In this document: piece by piece, positions 53,222 through 62,042 of the stretch
Layout: the number at the start of each line of letters is the position of its first letter
Position numbering within the stretch: position 1 is the stretch's first letter
Assembly (NCBI GenBank): GCA_049890195.1
Contig: JBMHBY010000003.1
Span: 310,001 to 374,000, forward strand
DNA length: 64,000 bases
Source of the DNA: JAYQKL01 sp049890195
GTDB taxonomy: Bacteria > Pseudomonadota > Alphaproteobacteria > RS24
Direction: 5' to 3'
The notes under the pieces: generated by a model
Told to the model about the DNA's origin: nothing
What the model saw: the letters and a program-made list of their open reading frames with translations, nothing else
Databases searched by the model: none
Made by a program: the position numbers and the translations under genes

Positions 53222-53836
53222 TTACGTCTCATGGGCACCCGCCAAATCAAACAAGGCGAAAAGGTATCGGGTAAACTCGCCGAGCAACAGAACAAAAGTA
53301 CCGGGATACTTCCACCACGCATCCAAGCGGATACCCGGCGGGTTGACCGGATGCGCAATCAGGCGGATATGCGGCATGGTGCGCTGCATTTCGATCAAGG
53401 TGCGTGGAACGTGATGCGTGCTGGTCACAAGAATCAGCGAGCGATAGCCGTGAATGCGGGCCCATAATGCGGCTTCCGCCGCATTGCCGACCGTATTGCT
53501 TGCCCGGTAGTCAAGGTCCACGCAACAGGCGATTTTGTCCGCGGCGACCGGGGATATGGCCAAAATATTGTCCATTGTGACATTTTTATGAACCCCCGTA
53601 ATCAAAACGCGCCGCCCCCTTTTGTCTGCCATCAGCATCAGGCCCTGTTCGATACGCCTGCGGGATGATCCGGTCAGGACGACAATGCCGTCGGCCTGGG
53701 GTGTCCGTAGAGCCTGTCCAGCATCCGCCCGCCGGCCTTCGGCAAACAGGATGAAACTGAGCAGATAAACGGTCGCCAGACCGAGCATAAGCCAGACCAC
53801 CCACTCAATGTTTTTTCTGAAAGACCGCTTTTCCAT
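53222..53836 (-). CDS. DUF218/YdcF-like membrane protein
   Basis: A 204-residue protein with an N-terminal membrane helix (VVWLMLGLATVYLLSFILFA). A DUF218 domain follows, with GIVVLTGSSRRRIEQGL, RRVLITGVHKNVT, the ASNTVGNAAEA segment and LILVTSTHHVPRTLIEM. ElyC and SanA of this group affect envelope biogenesis. It begins immediately at the ftsX stop, so ftsE-ftsX-DUF218-DUF2125 appear to form an envelope operon. Confidence 0.9.
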   Translation of the reverse strand: MEKRSFRKNIEWVVWLMLGLATVYLLSFILFAEGRRADAGQALRTPQADGIVVLTGSSRRRIEQGLMLMADKRGRRVLITGVHKNVTMDNILAISPVAADKIACCVDLDYRASNTVGNAAEAALWARIHGYRSLILVTSTHHVPRTLIEMQRTMPHIRLIAHPVNPPGIRLDAWWKYPGTFVLLLGEFTRYLFALFDLAGAHET

Positions 53837-54711
53837 CAGGGACTCGCCCGCAAAATCCGCATGACATACTGATGGGTGATGAACCAGGAAAAAAAGGTGA
53901 TCGTGGATGCAACCGCCCCGAGGCCGGTATAAAGTGCCATGGGTATGTTCACAGGCAGCAGGTTTTGGGAAAAATAAAACAACCCGCCCGACAGGGCCAA
54001 TCCAGTCAGACAGGAGACCAGGGACTGTCTGGCCAGATGGCGGGTGAACTGGCGTGAAATAAACCGGTCGGTTGCGCCTATCAACCGCAAAACCTCCAAA
54101 ATCTCACGATTGGCGGTCAGGGCCGAGCGGGTGGCGAACACCAGCACCGTGCCGGTTGCGGCCAAAACCAGCAGCAGAATGAAGCCGGCCAGCATACGCA
54201 ATATCAAGGCGGTTTTGCCGAGGGTTTCCTGCCAATGACCATGGGTGTCAAGACTGGCGCCGGGGGCGACCGCCTTCAGTTCAATCCGCAGGGCGCGTTC
54301 ATTCAACATGGCCTCTGGATCGGTTTTGACATCCACCAGCACCGGCAGGGGGAGGTCATCCGTCACATTGCCGGTGCCCAGCCAGGGTTCCAGCATCTTA
54401 ATGACGTCATCAGCCAGAATCACCTCGGCGCGGGCGATGCCGGGGGTCCTGTCCAAAGTCTTGAGCACCGCCGGCAGCTGGTCCTGCGCCGACTGGAAGC
54501 GGGTCTCGATGATCTGGACCGTGACGGCACTGCCGGCCTGCACCAGCCAACGGTCGGCAGCATGGTTGACCAGCAGGGCTGTGCCGAAAGCAAGACAGGC
54601 CAGAAAACACATGCTGGCTGTCACAATACCGAGTGCCGTGCCGCCAACGGTGCCCGACGGCAGGATCGGGCCCTCCGTGCCCCTGCCGGCGCTGTGGTCG
54701 GGATGGCTCAT
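53836..54711 (-). CDS. ftsX: Cell division protein FtsX
   Basis: A 291-residue ABC permease-like protein. One helix near residues 27-50 is followed by a periplasmic domain (about 55-165) and three C-terminal helices. The conserved cytoplasmic segment ILEVLRLIGATDRFISRQF is typical. FtsX couples FtsE ATP hydrolysis to peptidoglycan hydrolase activation at the division site. It overlaps ftsE by 4 nt. Confidence 0.92.
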   Translation of the reverse strand: MSHPDHSAGRGTEGPILPSGTVGGTALGIVTASMCFLACLAFGTALLVNHAADRWLVQAGSAVTVQIIETRFQSAQDQLPAVLKTLDRTPGIARAEVILADDVIKMLEPWLGTGNVTDDLPLPVLVDVKTDPEAMLNERALRIELKAVAPGASLDTHGHWQETLGKTALILRMLAGFILLLVLAATGTVLVFATRSALTANREILEVLRLIGATDRFISRQFTRHLARQSLVSCLTGLALSGGLFYFSQNLLPVNIPMALYTGLGAVASTITFFSWFITHQYVMRILRASP

Positions 54712-55385
54712 GCCGACACCGCCGGTTCAGGCGAAGCGGACAAGCCCCCGGCCGACAGATGCAGACGCGGATAATCAAACTGCCGCCATAAATGCTGGTC
54801 ATGGGTGGCAATGATGATGCTGGTGCCGAGTTTGTTGAGTTCAATGAACAGCCGCATCAGGCGTGTGCCCATTTCAGGGTCCACATTCCCGGTCGGCTCG
54901 TCGGCGACAATCACCTGCGGCCTGGCCACAACCGCGCGGGCAATGGCGGCGCGCTGCTGCTCACCGCCGGACAGGGTTGAGGGCGCCGCCGTAACCTTGT
55001 CCCCAAGGCCGACCCAATCCAGCAATTCGTGGATGTTGTCTCTGTAGGTTGACTGCTTTTCGCCCATAACCCGCAGCGGTAAGGCGACATTTTCATAAAT
55101 GCTGAGATGCTCCAGAAGGCGGAATTCCTGAAATACAATGCCGATTTGACGCCGCAGGAGGGCCAGTTTCTTGGGCGTGATGGTCATGGTGTCCTGGCCG
55201 AAAAGGTGGACGGTGCCGGTGCTGGGCGTGCCCGCCAGAAAAATCAGCCGTAACAGGGAGGTTTTGCCGGCCCCTGACGGTCCGGTCAGAAAGGTGAAGC
55301 TGCCCTGCGGCAGCTCGAAATTAATGTCGGAAAAAATCTCCGGTCCGTTGTCATACCGCATGCCGACATTTTCAAACCGCACCAA
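54708..55385 (-). CDS. ftsE: Cell division ATP-binding protein FtsE
   Basis: A 225-residue ABC ATPase. Walker A is TGPSGAGKTS, Q-loop IVFQEFRLL, signature LSGGEQQRAAIARA, Walker B VIVADEPTGNVD and His switch ATHDQHL. The FQEFRLLEHLS segment is diagnostic of FtsE. It starts the ftsE-ftsX series. lysA lies upstream on the same strand, 87 nt away. Confidence 0.96.
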   Translation of the reverse strand: MVRFENVGMRYDNGPEIFSDINFELPQGSFTFLTGPSGAGKTSLLRLIFLAGTPSTGTVHLFGQDTMTITPKKLALLRRQIGIVFQEFRLLEHLSIYENVALPLRVMGEKQSTYRDNIHELLDWVGLGDKVTAAPSTLSGGEQQRAAIARAVVARPQVIVADEPTGNVDPEMGTRLMRLFIELNKLGTSIIIATHDQHLWRQFDYPRLHLSAGGLSASPEPAVSA

Positions 55386-55472
55386 GGTGTTTCTCCATTG
55401 TCATTGGGCTTTTACCAGTCCCATTTTTGACGAATTTGGCGGAAAAGAAAAGCGCTAAGGGTCCGTACGGCG

Positions 55473-56735
55473 TTACTTCAGGTGCTCTGGCACGCTTTCG
55501 AGCGCCAGCATGTCGTCAAAGGCCGGGCGTTCACGCACAATATGGTGCTGTCCACCGCTGACAAGCACCTCCGGCGCCGGCCGCCGCGTATTGTAGGTTG
55601 AGCCGAGCGTGGCGCCATACGCCCCGACCGTATAGACCACGAGAAGATCACCGGCCTCCGGTTCGCTCATTTCGCGGTCAGTGCCGATGAAATCCCCGGT
55701 CTCGCAGACCGGGCCGACAATGTCCCAATTGCTCACCGCGCCTTGGCGGGGTGTGACAGGTCTGATGTCGTGATGCGCGCCATAGAGCGTCGGGCGCATC
55801 AGTTCCGTCATGGCGGCATCCACAATCACAAAGTTTTTGGCCTGCCCTCTTTTGGTGCGGATGACGGATGTGACCAGAATGCCGGCATTGGCCGCGATGA
55901 GCCGACCGGGCTCCACAAACAGGCGGCAACCGAGCCCGCCAACGGTTTTGGCGATGATGGCGGCATAAGCCTCCGGTGCCGGAGGTGCCTCCTGCGTGGT
56001 GTCGTAAGGCACGCCAAGGCCGCCGCCGAGATCAAGACGGGTGATGTCGTGTCCCGCGTCCGTCAGGCTGGCATGCAGTTCCGCAACCTTGGTGAAGGCC
56101 CGTTCAAACGGGTCAAGCGATGTAATCTGGCTGCCGATGTGAATGTCAATGCCGCAAGCGTTCAGGCCCGGTAGGGCGCGGGCGCGGTCAAAAGCGGCAG
56201 CGGCATCCTCCCAGGCAATGCCGAATTTGTTTTCGGCCTTGCCGGTGGAAATCTTTTCATGCGTGCCGGCGTCAATATCCGGGTTGACGCGCAGGGCCAC
56301 ATTTGCCGTAACACCTTTTTGGTCGGCGCAGTCGGAGAGAAGCTCCAGTTCGGACAGGCTCTCAACATTGAATTGGGCAATGCCGGCGTCCAATGCGGCA
56401 TCCATTTCCGCAGCCGTTTTGCCGACCCCGGAAAAGACGATTTTGTCGGCCGGCACCCCTGCCATCAGTGCACGTTGCAGTTCACCCTGCGACACAATAT
56501 CGGCTCCGGCGCCGAGTTTCGCCAGTGTCGCCACAACCCCGAGGTTCGAATTGGCCTTGACGGAGTAGCAGATGGTCATGTCGAGGCCGGAAAACGCCTC
56601 GGCCAGAACCGTATAATGGCGCTCCAAAGTGGCTGAGGAGTAGCAGTAAAACGGCGTGCCAATCTGTTCGGCCAGAGCCGTCACGTCAACCTGTTCGGCA
56701 AACAGACGACCGTTTTCAATTGTGAAATGGTGCAT
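55473..56735 (-). CDS. lysA: Diaminopimelate decarboxylase
   Basis: A 420-residue fold-III PLP enzyme, last step of lysine synthesis. PLP-Lys60 lies in CYSVKANSNLG, the phosphate loop is LDLGGGLGVPY, and substrate residues are in EPGRLIAANAG and GPVCETGDF. It is 6 nt after the tiny lptM-like gene and follows argH, an order recurrent in proteobacteria. Confidence 0.97.
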   Translation of the reverse strand: MHHFTIENGRLFAEQVDVTALAEQIGTPFYCYSSATLERHYTVLAEAFSGLDMTICYSVKANSNLGVVATLAKLGAGADIVSQGELQRALMAGVPADKIVFSGVGKTAAEMDAALDAGIAQFNVESLSELELLSDCADQKGVTANVALRVNPDIDAGTHEKISTGKAENKFGIAWEDAAAAFDRARALPGLNACGIDIHIGSQITSLDPFERAFTKVAELHASLTDAGHDITRLDLGGGLGVPYDTTQEAPPAPEAYAAIIAKTVGGLGCRLFVEPGRLIAANAGILVTSVIRTKRGQAKNFVIVDAAMTELMRPTLYGAHHDIRPVTPRQGAVSNWDIVGPVCETGDFIGTDREMSEPEAGDLLVVYTVGAYGATLGSTYNTRRPAPEVLVSGGQHHIVRERPAFDDMLALESVPEHLK

Positions 56736-56741
56736 CGATGC

Positions 56742-56876
56742 TTACTCCCGAGCTGCAACCGTTGAGCTGCCAGTGAGGTTCTGGCTTTGCGCATCGGGGA
56801 AATAGAGTTCACCCCGCCGTCCACATGCAGACAGGGTCAGTCCGGCGATGGCCAATACGATGATCAATGTCCGCAT
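56742..56876 (-). CDS. lptM: Small lipoprotein, LptM/YifL family
   Basis: A 44-residue lipoprotein, short enough to be missed by length cut-offs. The signal segment MRTLIIVLAIAGLTLSAC ends in a lipobox LSAC, Cys18 being the acylated residue. It is followed by GRRGELYFP, matching the LptM CGxxGPLYxP motif. The ribosome-binding site AAAGGA is 6 nt upstream. In E. coli LptM helps mature the LptD/E lipopolysaccharide translocon; transfer of that role here is by homology. It sits between argH and lysA, its usual location. Confidence 0.85.
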   Translation of the reverse strand: MRTLIIVLAIAGLTLSACGRRGELYFPDAQSQNLTGSSTVAARE

Positions 56877-56909
56877 GGTGTGTCCTTTCCGATATTTTTC
56901 CGGCGGCAA

Positions 56910-58289
56910 TCAGGCAAGTTTGTCCAGCCAGGCCTGCGCGGCACGTTGCACATTCTCCGGCGCCGTGCCGCCAAAACTGGTCCGGCTGGCCACCGACTCA
57001 TCCAGGCCCAGCACAGCCAACACCTGTTCGGTGATGCGCGGCTCCACCGACTGCATGTCCGCCAGCGCCAGCTCATGCAGATCGCAGTCGCGCTCCTCGG
57101 CCAATGCCACCAGGGACCCGGTGACATGATGTGCTTCCCGGAACGGCAGGTGCAGTTCGCGCACCAGCCAGTCGGCCAGATCCGTCGCGGTCGAGAACCC
57201 GCTGCCGGCGGATGCCCGCATGGTGTCCGTATTCGGGGTCAGGGCCGCCATCATGCCGGTCATCGCCGCGAGGCACAGTGACAGGCTGTCAAACGCGTCA
57301 AACGCACCTTCCTTGTCTTCTTGCATGTCTTTTGAGTAAGCCAGCGGCAAGCCTTTCATGACCACAAGAAAACCGGTGAGGGCACCGATAATCCGGCCGG
57401 CTTTGGCACGCACCAGTTCGGCGGCGTCGGGATTGCGTTTTTGCGGCATGATCGACGAGCCGGTTGAAAAGGCATCCGGCAGCTTGAAAAAGCCGAATTG
57501 TGCTGATGCGAATACAACGATTTCCTCGGCCAGGCGCGACAAATGAGTGGCGGTGATTGCGGCGCAGGACAGGGCCTCCAACACAAAATCCCGGTCCGAC
57601 ACACTGTCAATGGAATTGGCGGTCGGCCGGTCAAAACCAAGCGTTTTGGCGGTCTGCTCCCGGTCAATCGGGAAGGATGTACCGGCCAAAGCAGCCGCCC
57701 CCAACGGGGACTCGTTCATCCGCGCTCTGGCGTCCGCAAACCGGCTGTAATCACGCGCGAACATCTCCACATAAGCCATCAAATGATGCCCATAGGTCAC
57801 GGGTTGGGCAGTCTGCAAATGTGTGAAACCCGGCATCAAGGTGTCGGCATGGGCCAAAGCCTGCGCCGCCAGAACCTTCTGCAGGGCGGCGATCTGCTCC
57901 ATCATGTGGGAGACGGTCTCGCGCACATAGAGCTTGAAATCCGTCGCCACCTGATCATTGCGTGACCGCGCCGTGTGCAGCCGCCCGGCATCCGGGCCGA
58001 TCAGCTCGGCCAGCCGTGCCTCAATGTTCATGTGGATGTCTTCCAAAGCCCGGCTGAAGCTGAAGTTTTCATCAGCTATCTCCTGCTCCACCGTCGCCAG
58101 ACCATTCAAAATGGCCTCGGCTTCCCCCGCCTTGATGATGCCGGTATCAGCCAGCATTTGGCAATGCGCCTTCGAGCCGGCAATGTCCTGCATCGCCAGC
58201 CTCTTGTCAAATCCGATGGAAGCGTTAATTTCTTCCATAATGTCGGCTGGCAGTTCCCCGAACCGTCCGCCCCACATTTTATGTGCCAT
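56910..58289 (-). CDS. argH: Argininosuccinate lyase
   Basis: A 459-residue fumarase-superfamily enzyme, last step of arginine synthesis. The signature GSSIMPQKRNPDAAELVR is intact, with N-terminal MWGGRFGELP and the RSRNDQVATDFKL segment. ATG 58289 is preceded by AAGGAG; the frame to 58322 would overlap the divergent tlpA leader. It begins the argH-lptM-lysA unit. Confidence 0.97.
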   Translation of the reverse strand: MAHKMWGGRFGELPADIMEEINASIGFDKRLAMQDIAGSKAHCQMLADTGIIKAGEAEAILNGLATVEQEIADENFSFSRALEDIHMNIEARLAELIGPDAGRLHTARSRNDQVATDFKLYVRETVSHMMEQIAALQKVLAAQALAHADTLMPGFTHLQTAQPVTYGHHLMAYVEMFARDYSRFADARARMNESPLGAAALAGTSFPIDREQTAKTLGFDRPTANSIDSVSDRDFVLEALSCAAITATHLSRLAEEIVVFASAQFGFFKLPDAFSTGSSIMPQKRNPDAAELVRAKAGRIIGALTGFLVVMKGLPLAYSKDMQEDKEGAFDAFDSLSLCLAAMTGMMAALTPNTDTMRASAGSGFSTATDLADWLVRELHLPFREAHHVTGSLVALAEERDCDLHELALADMQSVEPRITEQVLAVLGLDESVASRTSFGGTAPENVQRAAQAWLDKLA

Positions 58290-58323
58290 ACTGGACTCCT
58301 TACTAAGCCGAGCATAAAGCAAG

Positions 58324-58917
58324 ATGACGAAATCAAAACCGAAATTTGGCCTTGTTGCCGTTATTTGCTGTCTGGGCTTTGCGCTTGCGCTAGTCTTCTA
58401 CATGAGCGATGCCCCATCTGGCAAGGGGGGTGATGAAAATCATGCCATGAGCACGGCCACCGGCCTGCCGGCGGAGCTGGTTGTCCATGCGGGACCGAAA
58501 CCGCTACCGGAGGTGGAATTCAGGAATGCTTCAGGAGAGGTGGTCACTCTGGGGGCATATAACGGCAATGTTGTGGTGCTGAATTTATGGGCGACTTGGT
58601 GTGCGCCGTGCCGCGAGGAAATGCCCTCGCTTGATGCTCTGCAGGCCCATTTTGCCGATGCACCGGTCACGGTGCTGGCGCTCAGCCTTGACCGAGGCAA
58701 GCCGGACAGTCCGCTGGCGTTTCTTGCGGATTTGGGGGTCAACAGTCTGGTCTTTGGCCATGACCCCAAAAGCCGCTCGGCTCGGGCATTGGGGGCGTTC
58801 GGGCTGCCGACCACCATCATCATTGACCCGAACGGCCGCGAAGTGGCCCGGCTTCTGGGCGAGGCTGAATGGCACACCACTGCCATGACAACCTTCATCA
58901 GCGGCTATCTGCCATAA
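58324..58917 (+). CDS. tlpA: TlpA-family thiol:disulfide reductase
   Basis: A 197-residue periplasmic thioredoxin-fold protein anchored by an N-terminal helix (FGLVAVICCLGFALALVFY). The redox site is Cys93-Ala-Pro-Cys96 in WATWCAPCREEMP and the cis-Pro loop is GLPTTIII. TlpA-type proteins support cytochrome oxidase or cytochrome c maturation. The Sco protein at 24.8 kb is a possible functional partner. It diverges from argH with only 34 nt between starts. Confidence 0.92.
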   Translation: MTKSKPKFGLVAVICCLGFALALVFYMSDAPSGKGGDENHAMSTATGLPAELVVHAGPKPLPEVEFRNASGEVVTLGAYNGNVVVLNLWATWCAPCREEMPSLDALQAHFADAPVTVLALSLDRGKPDSPLAFLADLGVNSLVFGHDPKSRSARALGAFGLPTTIIIDPNGREVARLLGEAEWHTTAMTTFISGYLP

Positions 58918-58944
58918 AAAACGCCCCCACAAGGGGGGCGCTTT
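58916..58944 (-). terminator. Bidirectional terminator between tlpA and etfA
   Basis: CGCCCCC-ACAAG-GGGGGCG with six A on the left (a T run for the leftward etfA transcript) and CTTT on the right for tlpA. It lies 20 nt after the etfA stop. It is stronger for etfBA. Confidence 0.85.
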
Positions 58945-58963
58945 GGTGTTGGACGGAAACGGT

Positions 58964-59905
58964 TTAGAGGCCGGCTTTCCCCAGTTCTTCCTCCAGCTCA
59001 GGGACGGCTGTGAACAGGTCGGCCACGAGGCCGTAATCGGCAACCTGGAAAATCGGCGCCTCTTCATCCTTGTTGATGGCGACAATGACCTTTGAGTCCT
59101 TCATGCCGGCGAGGTGCTGAATGGCGCCGGAAATGCCGACGGCGATATACAGCTCCGGTGCGACGACCTTGCCGGTCTGTCCGACCTGATAATCATTGGG
59201 AACGTATCCGGCGTCAACGGCTGCGCGGGATGCGCCAATACCGGCCCCCAGCTTGTCGGCGACATTTTCAAGAATGTTGAAGTTTTCACCTGACCCCATG
59301 CCACGGCCGCCGGAAATGATGATTTTCGCGGAGGTCAGTTCCGGGCGGTCGGACACGGTCAGCTCTTCACCGACATATTCCGAAATCCCTTTGTCACCGG
59401 CGGCGGCCAGATCCTCGACTGCGGCACTGCCGGTTTCCTCGGCGGCGGCAAAGGCCGTGCCGCGCACAGTGATGACCTTTTTGGCCTCGGAAGCCTTGAC
59501 GGTCTGGATGGCGTTGCCGGCATAGATCGGACGCTCGAATGTGTCCGCGTCAATCACGGCGGTGATGTCGGAAATTTGCGACGCATCAATCAGAGCGGCG
59601 ATGCGCGGCATGTAGTTTTTGCCGTTGGTTGTGGCGGCGGCAACAACGGCGTCATAGCCGTCGGCCATGCCGGCGACCAGATCAGCCACCGGTTCGGCCA
59701 GCATTTTGCCATAGGCTGCATCATCGGCTTTCAAGACCTTGGCGACACCGGCAATCTTGGCGCCGTGATCAGCCGCTGCGGCGCAGCCCTCACCGGCGAC
59801 CAGAAGGTGAACCTCTCCGCCCAAGGCGGCGGCTGCGGTTGCGGCCTTCAAAGTGGCATCGGCAATGGTGGTGTTATCATGTTCGGCAATCAATAGAGTT
59901 GTCAT
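58964..59905 (-). CDS. etfA: Electron transfer flavoprotein alpha subunit
   Basis: A 313-residue FAD-binding ETF subunit. The FAD signature is in GRGMGSGENF and the C-terminal GQTGKVVAPELYIAVGISGAIQH...KDEEAPIF region. It accepts electrons from acyl-CoA dehydrogenases and passes them to ETF-ubiquinone oxidoreductase, which is not in the window. Its start shares one base with the etfB stop (TGATG), so translation is coupled. Confidence 0.97.
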   Translation of the reverse strand: MTTLLIAEHDNTTIADATLKAATAAAALGGEVHLLVAGEGCAAAADHGAKIAGVAKVLKADDAAYGKMLAEPVADLVAGMADGYDAVVAAATTNGKNYMPRIAALIDASQISDITAVIDADTFERPIYAGNAIQTVKASEAKKVITVRGTAFAAAEETGSAAVEDLAAAGDKGISEYVGEELTVSDRPELTSAKIIISGGRGMGSGENFNILENVADKLGAGIGASRAAVDAGYVPNDYQVGQTGKVVAPELYIAVGISGAIQHLAGMKDSKVIVAINKDEEAPIFQVADYGLVADLFTAVPELEEELGKAGL

Positions 59906-60654
59906 CAGATTACTCCTGCTTCGCTTTTCAGTTTTTCAACCAATTCGGATACGGTCTCCACCTTGACACCGGCTTCGCGTTCGGCCGGTTCCGCCACTTT
60001 GACGATTTCAAGGCGCGGAGCCACATCAACACCGTAATCTTCTGGTGTTTTTTCATCCAACGGCTTTTTCTTGGCTTTCATGATGTTCGGCAAGGATGCA
60101 TAGCGCGGCTCGTTCAGCCGCAGATCCGTCGTCACCACGGCCGGCAGGGCCAGCTTGACCGTCTGCAGACCGCCATCAATTTCGCGGGTGACGCTGAGTT
60201 TGCCGTCTTCCGGCTTGACCTCGGAGGCAAATGTGCCTTGCGGCCAGCCGAGCAAGGCGGCGAGCATTTGGCCGGTCTGGTTGTTGTCACCATCAATGGC
60301 CTGCTTGCCCAAAATGACAAGATCCGGGCTTTCGGCGTCGACAACGCCTTTTAGCAACTTGGCCACGGCCAGCGGCTCGACATCAATATCGGTCTGCACC
60401 AGAATGGCACGGTCCGCACCCATGGCAAGTGCCGTACGCAGGGTTTCCTGGGCCTGCGACGGGCCGATGGACACGGCGATGATTTCTTCGGCGGTGCCGG
60501 CCTCTTTCAGGCGGATCGCCTCTTCCACGGCGATTTCGCAAAACGGGTTCATGGACATTTTTACATTGGCGAGATCCACGCCGGACTGATCCGGTTTGAC
60601 GCGGATTTTTACGTTGTAATCGACAACCCGTTTGACAGGTACGAGAATTTTCAT
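59905..60654 (-). CDS. etfB: Electron transfer flavoprotein beta subunit
   Basis: A 249-residue subunit. The N-terminal KILVPVKRVVDYNVKIRVK, the central GADRAILVQTD, the ILGKQAIDGDNNQTGQM loop and the recognition-loop LRLNEPRYASLPNIMKAKKKP (contact with acyl-CoA dehydrogenases) are present. It leads the etfBA operon from a promoter at 60709-60737. The acyl-CoA dehydrogenase at 33.2 kb is a likely donor. Confidence 0.97.
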   Translation of the reverse strand: MKILVPVKRVVDYNVKIRVKPDQSGVDLANVKMSMNPFCEIAVEEAIRLKEAGTAEEIIAVSIGPSQAQETLRTALAMGADRAILVQTDIDVEPLAVAKLLKGVVDAESPDLVILGKQAIDGDNNQTGQMLAALLGWPQGTFASEVKPEDGKLSVTREIDGGLQTVKLALPAVVTTDLRLNEPRYASLPNIMKAKKKPLDEKTPEDYGVDVAPRLEIVKVAEPAEREAGVKVETVSELVEKLKSEAGVI

Positions 60655-60708
60655 CTTCGAATTCCCCCAAATGTTGGCCGCGAAAGCGCGGGCCTTAAAA
60701 GTTGGGCA

Positions 60709-60737
60709 AATAAAGCATTACCGCCGTTTCAGGTCAA
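60709..60737 (-). promoter_or_regulatory. etfBA promoter
   Basis: On the minus strand TTGACC (60737-60732), 17 nt, TTTATT (60714-60709). The leader to etfB would be about 48 nt and contains a GC-rich hairpin near 60677-60694. Confidence 0.5.
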
Positions 60738-60799
60738 TGCTTAACTCAGCCGCGGGGCGGGGCGTAATGTCACGGTGTTGCCGCGGTAGGGCCAGCTGG

Positions 60800-60827
60800 A
60801 AAACCCTTAAAAATCGGCGTTTTAAGG
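60800..60827 (-). terminator. Hairpin at the end of the cobalamin adenosyltransferase gene
   Basis: CCTTAAAA and TTTTAAGG form a perfect 8-bp stem with a 7-base loop, one base past the stop codon. GTTTT follows on the minus strand, so it may terminate that gene; the stem is AT-rich and weaker than others here. Confidence 0.5.
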
Positions 60828-60828
60828 C

Positions 60829-61431
60829 TTAAGGAGTATCCCGCGTAGCGCCCGGCACCCACAAAACATCCGCATCCTTCAGGCTGTTGACGTAACGGGA
60901 GGCGACAAAAAGCAAATCCGAAGCGCGGTTGGCATATTGCAGTGCTTCCGGGGTGAATTTGTCGTCCGGGTTCTCAAGTTGAGCGGCCGCCATGTGACGT
61001 TCGGCGCGACGGATGGTCGTGCGGGCCAGATGCAGGTATGCGGCCGCCGGTTCCCCGCCAGGCAGGGTAAAGGAGGTCAAAGGCTCCAGATTGGCGTTTA
61101 AGGTGTCAGTTTCCTTTTCAAGACGCACCACCTGCTCGTTCAGTATCCGCAAGGGCGGGTATTCCGGTTCAACCCCGTCAGGGGGATAAGGTGTCGCCAG
61201 ATCTGCACCAAGATCGAACAAATCATTCTGCAACCGCCCCAAAATCGCATCCAATTCTGCCAGTTCCGGGGTTTTTGTGTGCAGGCGCGCCAGTCCGATT
61301 GTTGCATTGGCCTCATCAACGGCACCATAGGCCACCACACGGGCATCGGATTTGTTGCGCCGCGAACCGTCGGCCAGTCCGGTGGTGCCGTCATCGCCGG
61401 TGCGTGTATATATTTTGTTCAGTCTGACCAT
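60829..61431 (-). CDS. Cob(I)yrinic acid/cobalamin adenosyltransferase, PduO type
   Basis: A 200-residue trimeric adenosyltransferase forming adenosylcobalamin. The N-terminal ATP loop YTRTGDDGTTGLADGSR and the C-terminal RRAERHMAAA and ALQYANRASDLLFVASRYVN segments are typical of the PduO family. No cobalamin riboswitch pattern is seen in the 5' region. It implies B12-dependent enzymes elsewhere in the genome. Confidence 0.94.
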   Translation of the reverse strand: MVRLNKIYTRTGDDGTTGLADGSRRNKSDARVVAYGAVDEANATIGLARLHTKTPELAELDAILGRLQNDLFDLGADLATPYPPDGVEPEYPPLRILNEQVVRLEKETDTLNANLEPLTSFTLPGGEPAAAYLHLARTTIRRAERHMAAAQLENPDDKFTPEALQYANRASDLLFVASRYVNSLKDADVLWVPGATRDTP

Positions 61432-61474
61432 GATGTCTGCCTCTGGCGGTGATTATAGAGGCTTTGGCGCCGCT

Positions 61475-62008
61475 TTAATAGCGGAAGCTGAAGCGCAGGC
61501 CGGCATTCGTCAGGCCGCTGTTTTGATCGCATAAGCCGGCATTGGAAATATGGCTGACCGTCGCCATGATGCTTTTTGACTCATCCATGCGATAGCCCAG
61601 GGACAAGGCCTCGCGGAACATAACCGAGCAGCCAAGCTCGCGATCATCCGGACGGTCCGTCATGTTGGTTTCGCCATTATGGGCGACAACGCCCAACATG
61701 ATTTCAGAGAAGAAATCCTCGCCAATTTCAATATTCCATGCACCGCCGCCGTAAATTTGGCTGGTGTCACCGTCGGAATTCAGACTGACCCCCACAATTG
61801 GACGCGGTATCAGGAGACTTTCGCTCTCCGTATCCAGATTAATGACAAGCTCGGCATTCAAATCAGCGCCTTTTTCGTCATTGTCCTCAACATCATGCGC
61901 CATCAGCCCGATGCGCCATTCATCAATGGTCGGTTCCGCACCGGCCGGCCATGCGGCCATCATAGATACGGTTAAAACTGCTAATCCAAGACGCCTGAAG
62001 GTAAACAT
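61475..62008 (-). CDS. PagL-like acyloxyacyl hydrolase/lipid A deacylase family outer-membrane protein
   Basis: A 177-residue protein with a signal peptide (LGLAVLTVSMMAAWPAGA). It is beta-strand rich, with alternating hydrophobic residues and a terminal aromatic residue in RFSFRY, as for outer-membrane barrels. The catalytic His-x-Ser of lipid A 3-O-deacylases matches SHISNAG near the C terminus. Family assignment is good; enzymatic activity is inferred. Confidence 0.75.
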   Translation of the reverse strand: MFTFRRLGLAVLTVSMMAAWPAGAEPTIDEWRIGLMAHDVEDNDEKGADLNAELVINLDTESESLLIPRPIVGVSLNSDGDTSQIYGGGAWNIEIGEDFFSEIMLGVVAHNGETNMTDRPDDRELGCSVMFREALSLGYRMDESKSIMATVSHISNAGLCDQNSGLTNAGLRFSFRY

Positions 62009-62042
62009 TGTCCCATCACTCCTGTATATCCGATATTAATGA

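Noticed and set aside
61432..61474. Cobalamin riboswitch upstream of the adenosyltransferase gene
   Set aside because: Only 43 nt separate it from the neighbouring gene and no B12-box-like sequence is seen.
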